Both the position numbers and the translations under genes were made by a program. Source: Halanaerobiaceae bacterium ANBcell28 (lineage in GTDB: Bacteria > Bacillota > Halanaerobiia > Halanaerobiales > DTU029). Taken from it: 56,494 nucleotides of DNA. Position 1 is the first letter of the stretch; each line of letters begins with the position of its first letter. Location of the stretch: NCBI GenBank assembly GCA_037623315.1, contig JBBJJH010000022.1, positions 1 through 56,494 of the forward strand, written 5' to 3'. Under the pieces are notes generated by a model. That model was given only the letters and a program-made list of their open reading frames with translations, was not told where the DNA came from and did not search any database. Below are positions 8,678-16,316 of the stretch, one piece after another.

Positions 8678-9745
8678 TTAAAAGTAAAAAGAGTCATCTG
8701 GAATTTCATTTTCTATCATGTGAGGATAGATTTCCATTACCTCATCAAAAAATAAATTAATTACGTCATAAGACTCATCTTCTGGATATATATTAAGATT
8801 GACTCTATCAAGGCTATCTCTAATTATATTTCTAGACATATTAAGATTTCTATTGGCCATTTTTGCAGCTTCATCTGGGTTTTCATTCACCCAGTCTACA
8901 CCTTGCTTATAATAATAATTAAATTCTTCAAGAAGCTCACTATTTTCTCTAGCAAAAGCTCCTCTAGCAAAGAGACCTAAATATGGGATGCGATCCTCTC
9001 CATCATGTACTTTACCCCATTCTTCTTGCATATCAAACGATATATGTGTCCTTGGGACCTTACTCAACACTATTGTTGACATAGACTCTGGTAAAACTAT
9101 TGTATCAAGATTTCCCAATGCAAAAATATCAACGGCATACTGGAAAGACCTATAATAAATATTCACATCTTCAGCATCTACCCCATTTTTAGCCAATAAG
9201 AAGCGAGTAAGAAAATCAAAATATCCACCTTCAAGTGGCAAGCTTAATTTTTTCCCTTTTAAATCTTCCCAAGACTCAAGTTTTGAACCATATGTAAGCA
9301 AATAAGTATTGCCCCATATATTAGTGTTAAGTAATTTAATATCAACTCCACGATTAAAAGCCCTAGCCCCTCTATTAACTTCTGTAAAGATCAAATCTGT
9401 CATTTCATTGGCAATTAAGGCCATTAAGAATTCGTGGTTCTCAGATATTCTCAGGTCAATATCGATATCCAATACATCATTTTCATACATCCATAATAAT
9501 GGTAATACAGCTACTGAAGATGGAGCGTGAATACTTATACTCGTAATACTTTCTTCAGTATCATCTAATTCTTCAATATCACCATATTCTTTGTCTATAT
9601 CTAATTCTTCTGCTATATCAATCGACTCTGTTTTATCTATTTCCTCTGCTACAATAAAAAATGAAGTAAATGTGAAGATTAGAAAAATAGTGAATACTAT
9701 AAAAATTTTATCTAAGCACCTCTTTTTCACTCTAATATCTTCCAT
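8678..9745 (-). CDS. ABC transporter substrate-binding protein, SsuA/NMT1-like (paralogue 2)
   Basis: 355-residue secreted binding protein. A hydrophobic signal segment (FIVFTIFLIFTFTSFFIVAEE) is followed by an acidic linker of repeated EELD/DIEE residues, and then the two-lobed SsuA/THI5-like domain (from about residue 75: APSSVAVLPLLWMYENDVL). There is no lipobox cysteine, which is consistent with a periplasm in a diderm. It is clearly paralogous to the 11399-12394 protein (shared FNRGxDIxLxNTNIWGxxYLLTYG, QEEWGKxxDG, YYYKQGVxWVNxNPxEAAKMA). ATG at 9745 is chosen, since GGGGG stands 9 bases before it. A 166-base gap separates it from the importer operon. It probably feeds the same permease or an alternative substrate (inference). 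Confidence 0.88.
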   Translation of the reverse strand: MEDIRVKKRCLDKIFIVFTIFLIFTFTSFFIVAEEIDKTESIDIAEELDIDKEYGDIEELDDTEESITSISIHAPSSVAVLPLLWMYENDVLDIDIDLRISENHEFLMALIANEMTDLIFTEVNRGARAFNRGVDIKLLNTNIWGNTYLLTYGSKLESWEDLKGKKLSLPLEGGYFDFLTRFLLAKNGVDAEDVNIYYRSFQYAVDIFALGNLDTIVLPESMSTIVLSKVPRTHISFDMQEEWGKVHDGEDRIPYLGLFARGAFARENSELLEEFNYYYKQGVDWVNENPDEAAKMANRNLNMSRNIIRDSLDRVNLNIYPEDESYDVINLFFDEVMEIYPHMIENEIPDDSFYF

Positions 9746-9911
9746 AAGTACCAACCCCCATTTATAATTTTTTAGAAGATACTTCTATTATATCATTTTT
9801 TCGGGAAAAAAGAAATACTTTTTTATACAAAAAATACTTTTTTTCTTCTACTAGGAAATGTTTATCCTGGAAGTTAAATTATTCTATGTGTGCTTTGGAA
9901 TTAATTTTATT

Positions 9912-10655
9912 TTAATCACTTATAATTTCTTCAATAATATCTTGTAAGAGATTATAAATTTGTGGGTCCTTAAGAAGACGTTCTTCTCTTTTTATATCTA
10001 TATTAAAGACTCTGCTAACTCTTGATGGCCTTTGATTAAGAATAATAATTTTATCAGCCAATAAAACTGCTTCCTCTGGATCATGAGTAACTAGCAATAT
10101 CCCAAACTTATGCTTAGCAAACTCTTTAAGTAATAAATTACGCAATTGAAACTTAAGAGCAAGATCTAAAGATTTAAAAGCTTCATCCATTAATAACAAA
10201 TCTGGCTTTATTGACAAGGCACGAACAAATTCCAAACGTTGCTTCATCCCACCACTTAATTGTCCTGGATATAAATCTTTAAAATCCAATAAATCAACAT
10301 CAGCCAGCAAGCTATTCCTAATTGGCAAAGCTTCTTCCCTAGTCATAAAATTCTTTTGAACAAAAGATATATTATCCTCAAGACTCATCCAGGGTAATAA
10401 CCTTGGTTCCTGAAATATATATGCAAGTCTACTTCTATCTAACCTTTCTAAATCACCTTTATCTTCTCTCAATAAACCAGCAATTATGTTCAATAATGTA
10501 GATTTACCACAAGCTGACGGACCTACTAAAGCAAGAATTTCCCCTTTTTTTAGAGAAAGAGAAACTCCATCCAAAACTTTTATTATAGAAGAGCCATCTT
10601 GAAATGACTTATATAAATCATTTATTTCTAATAAATCATGATTAAAATTACTCAT
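9912..10655 (-). CDS. ABC transporter ATPase, SsuB/TauB-like
   Basis: 247-residue nucleotide-binding subunit of an importer. It has Walker A GPSACGKST, the signature LSGGMKQRLEF, Walker B LLLMDEAF and the switch histidine in LLVTHDPEEA. The downstream part matches the nitrate/sulfonate/taurine ATPase family in size. The start is ATG at 10655, which overlaps the permease stop by 8 bases (ATGAGTAA) and has GGAG 5 bases before it; this implies translational coupling. It is the third gene of the binding-protein, permease, ATPase set. The substrate class (sulfonate, nitrate-like anion or pyrimidine precursor) cannot be decided from the ATPase. Confidence 0.93.
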   Translation of the reverse strand: MSNFNHDLLEINDLYKSFQDGSSIIKVLDGVSLSLKKGEILALVGPSACGKSTLLNIIAGLLREDKGDLERLDRSRLAYIFQEPRLLPWMSLEDNISFVQKNFMTREEALPIRNSLLADVDLLDFKDLYPGQLSGGMKQRLEFVRALSIKPDLLLMDEAFKSLDLALKFQLRNLLLKEFAKHKFGILLVTHDPEEAVLLADKIIILNQRPSRVSRVFNIDIKREERLLKDPQIYNLLQDIIEEIISD

Positions 10656-11418
10656 TTCCACTCCACCTTGTTAAATAAACTCTGATAGGATTTAAAAGAC
10701 CGTACTCAAAAAACATCATAAAAATTATTAAAATAATAGCCCAGGCAAAAAGCTTTTCTGTTTGCAAATTACTATTTGCCATACTTAAAGCAAAACCAAC
10801 TCCACTGGAACTAGCTATAAATTCTGCAAAAATAGTAGATTTCCAGGCAAAGGCTAGTCCAATGCTTATTGCTGAAAACAAATGAGGTAAAAGACTAGGC
10901 AAATATATATTAAAAAAAATCTTCTTTCTTGAACAACAATAAACCTTAGCCATCTCAAGTAAATTCATATCAATACCATCAATACCTGCAAACACATTAA
11001 TAAAAATAATAGGAAAAGACACTAAAAAAATCAAAAACATAGGAGTCAAATCATCAGCAACACCAAACCAAATTAAAGCAAAAGCCAACAATACTATAGG
11101 TGGTGTGATTTGAATTACAGTAATTAATGGTCTAAAAAAATCTCTCATAAAGCCATTCTTTTTTAAAAGTAAAGCAAAAATAAGAGCAGATACGACAGCA
11201 AAAAAATAAGAAATTACTGTCCTTCTAAAAGTAATCAGGATATTCCTCTGCAACTCCCCTGACCTCCATAGATCTATAATTGCTAGATAAGTTTCAAAAG
11301 GAGATGGTAAAATAAAAGGGTGAAATCTTCTAGATAGGATATTCCAAAAAATAAGCACTACTATTAAAGCCGTAGTGCTTATTACTAAACTTTGTTTTTT
11401 AGAAGTAAAATAACTCAT
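10648..11418 (-). CDS. ABC transporter permease, SsuC/TauC-like
   Basis: 256-residue inner-membrane permease with about six membrane helices. The cytoplasmic coupling loop (EMAKVYCCSRKKIFFNIYLPSLLPHLFSAI, around residue 165-195) has the conserved E-A-G-like arrangement of binding-protein-dependent permeases. The start is taken as ATG at 11418 with AGGTGG upstream, inside the end of the binding-protein gene (20-base overlap). A GTG at 11433 is possible but lacks a binding site. Its end overlaps the ATPase gene, so all three subunits are translationally coupled. Confidence 0.92.
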   Translation of the reverse strand: MSYFTSKKQSLVISTTALIVVLIFWNILSRRFHPFILPSPFETYLAIIDLWRSGELQRNILITFRRTVISYFFAVVSALIFALLLKKNGFMRDFFRPLITVIQITPPIVLLAFALIWFGVADDLTPMFLIFLVSFPIIFINVFAGIDGIDMNLLEMAKVYCCSRKKIFFNIYLPSLLPHLFSAISIGLAFAWKSTIFAEFIASSSGVGFALSMANSNLQTEKLFAWAIILIIFMMFFEYGLLNPIRVYLTRWSGNE

Positions 11419-12394
11419 TTGGTAAGCTACCACCTATCATTTCAGGGTACATCTCCAAAATTTTGTTAAAAAACAAATTAATTAAAGTAAAAGTTTCATC
11501 TCTAGGATATATATTTAAATCAGTCCTATCTAAACTTTGCTGAATAATTGGCGCCGGCATATCAAAATACTTCTCTGCCATTTTTGCCGCCTCTTCCGGG
11601 TTATTATTAACCCACTCTACACCCTGTTTATAATAATAATTAATGTTTTCTACAAGTTCTGTATTTCTTCTTGAATAAGCCCCTCTAACAAAAAGCCCTA
11701 CATATGGAATTCGCTGGTCACCATCATTTATTTTGCCCCACTCCTCCTGTATATCCATTGCCATATGAGCACCCTCTGTATTATTTGAAGTAATAGTCAA
11801 TATCGGTTCTGGTAAAATTATAGAATCAAGATTACCCAATTGAAACATCCTTGAACCATTTTGTAACGGTCTATATACAAAATTAACTTCATCAGGACTA
11901 AGACCATTATTTATCATTAAATAACGAGCAATAAAATCTAAAGGTCCTCCCTGCAAAGGTAAACTCAAAGTTTTGCCTTTTAAATCATCCCAAGTATTCA
12001 ATTCAAAGCCATATGTAAGTAAATAATTAATACCCCAAATATTAGTATTAACTAATCTAATATCAATTCCTCTATTAAAAGCCCTGGCCCCAACATTCAC
12101 ACCAGTAATTATCATATCTAATTCTTCCTGTGCTAGTAAGGATACAGCTCGTTGATGATCAGGAGATATCATTACTCGAACATTGGCATCGAAATCAAGC
12201 ATATTATTTTCCAAAGCCCAGAATAAAGGTAAGGCTGCTACTGTAGAAGGAGAACTAATATTAAGATCTGGAACCTCCTGAATATCACTTTCAGCCATAG
12301 TAATACCTGGTAATAATACTGTAAAACATAAGATAAGTATAAGTACAAATTTCAATTTATCAAAGTTACTAATTCTTTTTCTTTCATTCATCAT
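11399..12394 (-). CDS. ABC transporter substrate-binding protein, SsuA/NMT1-like (paralogue 1)
   Basis: 331-residue secreted binding protein, first gene of the importer operon. It has a signal peptide (FVLILILCFTVLLPGITMA, likely cleaved after AMA-like MA|ES) and the two-lobed domain from about residue 45 (SPSTVAALPLFWALENNML). It lacks a lipoprotein cysteine. GGAGG is 5 bases before ATG at 12394, with a second ATG directly following. The proteins of this family bind alkanesulfonates, taurine, nitrate or thiamine precursors, and the residues visible do not separate these. A promoter lies directly upstream, so the operon can be expressed independently of the sensor-kinase genes. Confidence 0.9.
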   Translation of the reverse strand: MMNERKRISNFDKLKFVLILILCFTVLLPGITMAESDIQEVPDLNISSPSTVAALPLFWALENNMLDFDANVRVMISPDHQRAVSLLAQEELDMIITGVNVGARAFNRGIDIRLVNTNIWGINYLLTYGFELNTWDDLKGKTLSLPLQGGPLDFIARYLMINNGLSPDEVNFVYRPLQNGSRMFQLGNLDSIILPEPILTITSNNTEGAHMAMDIQEEWGKINDGDQRIPYVGLFVRGAYSRRNTELVENINYYYKQGVEWVNNNPEEAAKMAEKYFDMPAPIIQQSLDRTDLNIYPRDETFTLINLFFNKILEMYPEMIGGSLPNELFYF

Positions 12395-12443
12395 ATCTGC
12401 CTCCATTGGTTTTTATAAATTATATGTTAGGATTGATAGTTCT

Positions 12444-12471
12444 ATTATACCATTTTAAACAGAAAAGACAA
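12444..12471 (-). promoter_or_regulatory. Promoter of the ABC importer operon
   Basis: On the minus strand TTGTCT (12471-12466) and TATAAT (12449-12444) are 16 bases apart, about 50 bases before the binding-protein start. Confidence 0.65.
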
Positions 12472-12513
12472 AGAGTTTTTATTTCACTAATGTTTAGCAG
12501 CTTTTTCTATATA

Positions 12514-13980
12514 TTACGAACTTAAAGAATCGAAAACAAGTGTAAAAACTGTACTCCCTTCATTAACAGTCTCTTTACTATCCACATATATCTTACCACC
12601 ATGAGCCTTAAGCAACTTTTTAACAATCGTTAGACCCAGTCCAGTTCCACCAGTTTGACTAGAACGAGATTTATCTGTACGGTAAAAACGAGAAAAGATA
12701 TAGGGTAATTCATTTTTTGAAATACCGATTCCTGTATCAATTATTTTTACAATAACTTTATCACCATCATCCTCAATATTATCAAGGTCAAGGATACAAT
12801 TTTCCCTAATGCCTATCCTATCACTATTACAAAGCTTTTTATTATTTTGCAAATATAATTCTAGAGAAACTTTTCCATCAGAAGATGTGTACTTAAAAGC
12901 ATTGGATAATAAATTCATAAAAATTGTTTTCAAACTATCATAATCACCTTCTATAAAAACATCCTTTTCAATAAAACAAGTACTAAAATCAATATTTTTA
13001 CGTTCAGCTTCTTGACTATAAAAACATACTAGACTATCTAATAATTCCTTTAAATCTATTTTTTCTTTATCTAAATTCAAAATTTTCTTATCTATTTCAG
13101 CCAGATCTTCAAGTCTATTTACCAATCTTTGCAAACGAGCTAACTCAAGTTCCATTTCCTGAAAAGTACTCTCATCATTTTTCAACACACCATCTCTAAT
13201 CGCCATTAAATAATTAGAAACAATCGCTAAAGGTGTTCTTAATTCATGAGCTAAATCCCCAACAGACTCTTCCCTAAGTCTATTTAAATAATCCAATCTT
13301 GCTGTCATCTTATTTAATGAATCCCCTAATTCTGCAAACTCATCTCCTTTTCTTATCTCAACTTTCTGTTTGTAATCCCCTTCAGCTACTTTTGTAGCTA
13401 AGTTATTCATTTTAATTAACGGAAGAGTTATATATCTTGAAAGAAATAAACTAATAAAACTAGCTAATAAAACCATAAATAGGGTCACAATTAAAAGAGT
13501 TCTATTTACATTAGACAAAAAAAGACTACTTTGTTCTGTAGCATGCCGATGTTGACCTGCTAACTCCCAAAATAAATAGGCAAAATCATTACCATCTTCA
13601 TCCTTAATAGTCAGCATATCAATACCTTTTACTCCTGGCTGCAAATCAGATATATGCATCATCTGATCCTGTCTCCTGCCATAACCACGATGATCAATAT
13701 TAGAAAAGAGGACTTCACCATCAATAGTCTCCATATATAATACCATTCTCTGATTTCTAGCAAACTCATCAATCAACATAGGGATTCGTTCTATCTGATT
13801 ATCTTGTACATTCTCTTCTAATCTATCAGCTAATTGATCAATTCGAATATCTAATTCTTCCCTAAGATACTGAGAAAAATAAACACCAACACCATAATTA
13901 ATAAAAAAGACAGTAATCAAAAGCCCCGCTATTGACATCAATAATACCACTAAAAAAATTTTCATCCCAATTCTACTCAT
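12514..13980 (-). CDS. Sensor histidine kinase (HAMP, HisKA, HATPase)
   Basis: 488-residue membrane kinase of the BaeS/ResE type. Membrane segments at about residues 6-28 and 155-177 enclose an extracytoplasmic sensor of about 125 residues containing HRHATE near its end. HAMP follows (about 178-232), then the phospho-acceptor H in DLAHELRTPLAIV (about 245), and the ATPase domain with N-box NLLSNAFKY, DTGIGIS and GGTGLGL. All catalytic boxes are intact. ATG at 13980 overlaps the regulator stop by 8 bases (ATGAGTAG), with AGGTG six bases before it. Partner of the adjacent OmpR-type regulator; the stimulus is unknown. Neighbours (deacetylase, importer) are candidate targets. Confidence 0.93.
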   Translation of the reverse strand: MSRIGMKIFLVVLLMSIAGLLITVFFINYGVGVYFSQYLREELDIRIDQLADRLEENVQDNQIERIPMLIDEFARNQRMVLYMETIDGEVLFSNIDHRGYGRRQDQMMHISDLQPGVKGIDMLTIKDEDGNDFAYLFWELAGQHRHATEQSSLFLSNVNRTLLIVTLFMVLLASFISLFLSRYITLPLIKMNNLATKVAEGDYKQKVEIRKGDEFAELGDSLNKMTARLDYLNRLREESVGDLAHELRTPLAIVSNYLMAIRDGVLKNDESTFQEMELELARLQRLVNRLEDLAEIDKKILNLDKEKIDLKELLDSLVCFYSQEAERKNIDFSTCFIEKDVFIEGDYDSLKTIFMNLLSNAFKYTSSDGKVSLELYLQNNKKLCNSDRIGIRENCILDLDNIEDDGDKVIVKIIDTGIGISKNELPYIFSRFYRTDKSRSSQTGGTGLGLTIVKKLLKAHGGKIYVDSKETVNEGSTVFTLVFDSLSS

Positions 13981-14674
13981 TCTGATCACCTATAAATTTA
14001 TAGCCCTTGCCATAAATCGTTTTAATATATTCATCTTTTCTTAAATTTAACTTACGTCTAATATTTTTAACATGAGTATCTATGGTTCTATCAAATCCCT
14101 GAAATTCAAGACCTAATGAATAATCTGCTAATTGATCTCTACTTAAAACCTGTCCTGGATGACGTAAGAACACATCCAAGATGCTAAACTCTGTTGCTGT
14201 TAAAGTAGCATCTTCACCCTCTAGTTCTACTATCATTGAGTCAGGATAAACCACAATTTTCCCTTGATCAAGGACAATCTTTTCTGCTTTTATCCCATCA
14301 TAATCACTACGCCTCAATATAGCCTTCACCCTGGCTACTAACTCTCTAGGATTAAAGGGCTTTACAAGATAATCATCAGCTCCAATAGCAAAGCCATTAA
14401 TTCTTTCATCATCTCTTCCCTTTGCTGTTAAGATCAAAATAGGAATATCGGAGCTTATTCTTAATCGCTGACAAACCTCTTCCCCACTAAGCCCAGGTAA
14501 CATCAAATCCAGTATAAGCATATCTGGATTCTCATTATTCACCTTTTCTATAGCAGTTTTTCCATCTTCTGCTTCAATAACTTCAAAAGAAGCCTTCTTT
14601 AAATATTCTCTAAGTACTTTTCGCATTCTACTTTCATCTTCAGCTATTAATATTTTAAAAACAGGCTTGCCCAT
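13973..14674 (-). CDS. OmpR/PhoB-family response regulator
   Basis: 233-residue DNA-binding regulator. The receiver domain is intact: acidic pair EDES near residue 10, phospho-acceptor D in LILDLMLPGLSGEE (about 54), and K in LTAKGRDDER. The C-terminal winged helix has DRTIDTHVKNIRRKLN and YGKGYKF. GGAGGTG lies 6 bases before ATG at 14674, so the longer frame is not used. It is placed between the deacetylase (39 bases upstream) and its kinase (8-base overlap), probably one transcript. It likely controls envelope or uptake genes nearby (inference from position only). Confidence 0.95.
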   Translation of the reverse strand: MGKPVFKILIAEDESRMRKVLREYLKKASFEVIEAEDGKTAIEKVNNENPDMLILDLMLPGLSGEEVCQRLRISSDIPILILTAKGRDDERINGFAIGADDYLVKPFNPRELVARVKAILRRSDYDGIKAEKIVLDQGKIVVYPDSMIVELEGEDATLTATEFSILDVFLRHPGQVLSRDQLADYSLGLEFQGFDRTIDTHVKNIRRKLNLRKDEYIKTIYGKGYKFIGDQNE

Positions 14675-14713
14675 TATATACACCTCCACATCACTATTAT
14701 AACAAAAATCTTA

Positions 14714-15526
14714 TTATTTCAAAAGTGAGATAAAATAATCCAGATCACCTTTTTCTACAAAAATTCTAGTAATTTCATGTAATGACATATTAGTTGAAAA
14801 CCTAGCCCTTTCTGTAGTAAAAATCAAATCAAAACCTAGGTCTTTTGCAATATCTTCAGCCACAATAGTACTAATTCCATATGGCCATGATAATGACCTA
14901 ATTTCCCTATCTAGCTGAGTTAAAAGCAGATCCTTACTTAAGCGCAAATCTCTTTCAATTCTAATATAATAATCTTCAAAGCTCTCATCTTCCCTCTGTT
15001 TAATAGCAGGATATCCGCACTCTGTATAATAATGAAGGTTGAAACTATGTGATCCAATCTCTATTAAATCCGTATCTGCCAGTATAAACCTCATATCATG
15101 AAAAGACAAATGTTCACTCCAAAGTTGACGCCTTGCCATATCTTCTGAACGATATGCAACAATAGGAAAAACAGTAGCTTTCAAATTATATTCTTTTAAA
15201 ATTGGATATGCTTTAGTCAAAAAAGATCTATAGCCATCATCAAATGTAATTAAAACTGACTTTTCAGGAAAGTTTCCTTTAAAATAATATTTAAGAACTT
15301 CATCTAAAAACAAGGTCTTATAATCATTGTCATAAAGATACTTCATTTGACCTAAAAAATCCTCCCTTAGTATTTCAGTAGAATTATTAGTTTCATCTTC
15401 CACAATATGATGATATCCTAAGATAATTAGTTCATTACTTGCTTGACTTATAAAACTTAAATTAAAAATAATAATTGAGCTAAATATAAATAAAATAATT
15501 CCTTTAATTCGCTTAGTAATAAACAT
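14714..15526 (-). CDS. Secreted polysaccharide deacetylase (NodB-like, CE4)
   Basis: 270-residue exported protein with a signal or anchor segment (GIILFIFSSIIIFNLSFIS). The NodB motifs are recognisable: LGYHHIV, LITFDDGYRSF (catalytic base and metal Asp), and the SHSFNLH motif with the metal histidines; WPYG is near the end. It should remove N-acetyl groups from cell-wall or exopolysaccharide GlcNAc. GGGGG six bases before ATG at 15526 decides the start. It heads the deacetylase-regulator-kinase set. The region upstream contains the structured element at 15583-15781, which could be its leader if transcribed on the minus strand. Confidence 0.9.
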   Translation of the reverse strand: MFITKRIKGIILFIFSSIIIFNLSFISQASNELIILGYHHIVEDETNNSTEILREDFLGQMKYLYDNDYKTLFLDEVLKYYFKGNFPEKSVLITFDDGYRSFLTKAYPILKEYNLKATVFPIVAYRSEDMARRQLWSEHLSFHDMRFILADTDLIEIGSHSFNLHYYTECGYPAIKQREDESFEDYYIRIERDLRLSKDLLLTQLDREIRSLSWPYGISTIVAEDIAKDLGFDLIFTTERARFSTNMSLHEITRIFVEKGDLDYFISLLK

Positions 15527-15582
15527 ACTGTACCCCCTATGAAAAACATACAATTATTTACATCATTATATAAATGATTCTA

Positions 15583-15781
15583 CTGCGAAAAGCTTATATT
15601 GAGTAAATAAGAAATTTTTTCTTAAGAATCTTGGTGAGTAGGAGTCCAAAATATGGTCGAAGACCAATTTGATTATCTCGGGTCAGGACGTCCCATAGAT
15701 TAGGGAGCCTTATTTTGGACGGATACGAACCTTAGATGATTCAAAAAATTTGTCTTGCAGCGAAAGATAACCTTTTCGCAG
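15583..15781. ncRNA. Candidate structured RNA of about 200 nt
   Basis: A locally GC-richer block with no protein frame holds nested complementary segments. CTGCGAAAAG (15583-15592) pairs with CTTTTCGCAG (15772-15781). AAATTTTTT (15612-15620) pairs with AAAAAATTT (15743-15751). GAATC (15626-15630) pairs with GATTC (15738-15742). GTCCAAAATA (15644-15653) pairs with TATTTTGGAC (15711-15720). Inside are two hairpins, TGGTC/GACCA with a three-base loop (15654-15666) and ATCTcGGG/CCCatAGAT (15675-15700). Unpaired purine-rich loops (GGTGAGTAGGAG, ATTAGGGAG, GGATACGAACC on the plus strand) look like conserved joints. Strand is not decided by the pairing. It does not match a riboswitch, 6S, SRP, tmRNA or RNase P consensus that I can recall. 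A raiA-type RNA of similar size is one thing to test. Confidence 0.6.
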
Positions 15782-15853
15782 TCATACCATAAATAGAATA
15801 AGTTAAAAATTCGCTATCAGTCTCAAACAAACACTTTTTCCTGATAAATACTA

Positions 15854-15881
15854 TTAAGGATAGGTAAAAACCTATCCTTAA
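15854..15881 (-). terminator. Hairpin after the small secreted-protein gene
   Basis: TTAAGGATAGG and CCTATCCTTAA form an 11-bp perfect stem just after the stop codon at 15891. The following minus-strand sequence has only a poor T tail, so it may be a weak terminator or a 3' stabilising hairpin. Confidence 0.5.
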
Positions 15882-15890
15882 TATCACTAA

Positions 15891-16166
15891 CTATTTTCTT
15901 TGAAAATTAAAGCGTTGAGCACGCTTTTCTTGCATTCTATATTCACCATTCTCTCCATTTTGTAAGCTGCGTCTTTCTTGTACACGCTTCTGTTCTTGAA
16001 TAGGTTCGCCGTCACATATGTCACAATTTACTCCTGGACCTACTTCAGTTCTAGCATTCACCTCAGCATTATTAACTGGAACAGCATCTGAAGCACTAGC
16101 AACTAAAGCAAAAGCTCCTGTTATAAGTGAAATCGTTAAAAGAAATAATACTGCTTTTTTCCCCAT
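15891..16166 (-). CDS. Small secreted protein with CDIC motif, function unknown
   Basis: 91 residues: signal peptide (VLFLLTISLITGAFALVASA, cleavage after SAS or ASA likely) and a short, charged mature part with the only cysteines in VNCDICDG, followed by an Arg/Gln/Glu-rich tail. A strong AAAGGAGGTG precedes the ATG, so this is a real gene. The CxxC could bind a metal or form a disulfide in the periplasm. No family was recognised. It is a single gene, with a hairpin downstream. Confidence 0.8.
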   Translation of the reverse strand: MGKKAVLFLLTISLITGAFALVASASDAVPVNNAEVNARTEVGPGVNCDICDGEPIQEQKRVQERRSLQNGENGEYRMQEKRAQRFNFQRK

Positions 16167-16237
16167 ACTTCACACCTCCTTTATTAAGTTAACTTTATTA
16201 TAAAAGAAGATTATGAAGGAAATATGAAGAAATAAAA

Positions 16238-16266
16238 AAAAGAGAGCAAAATTTCTACTCTCTTTT
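16238..16266 (-). terminator. Intrinsic terminator of the symporter operon
   Basis: AAAAGAGAG and CTCTCTTTT form a perfect 9-bp stem after the symporter stop. An A run on the plus strand gives the T tail on the minus strand. Confidence 0.8.
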
Positions 16267-16316
16267 CATTAGTTTTATTTTATTCTTATATTTTATTATA
16301 AATCTCCACTAAGATC

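Noticed and set aside
15583-15781. Annotating the structured element as a c-di-AMP, lysine, cobalamin, SAM or T-box element
   Set aside because: None of the conserved core sequences of these classes that I know is present on either strand.
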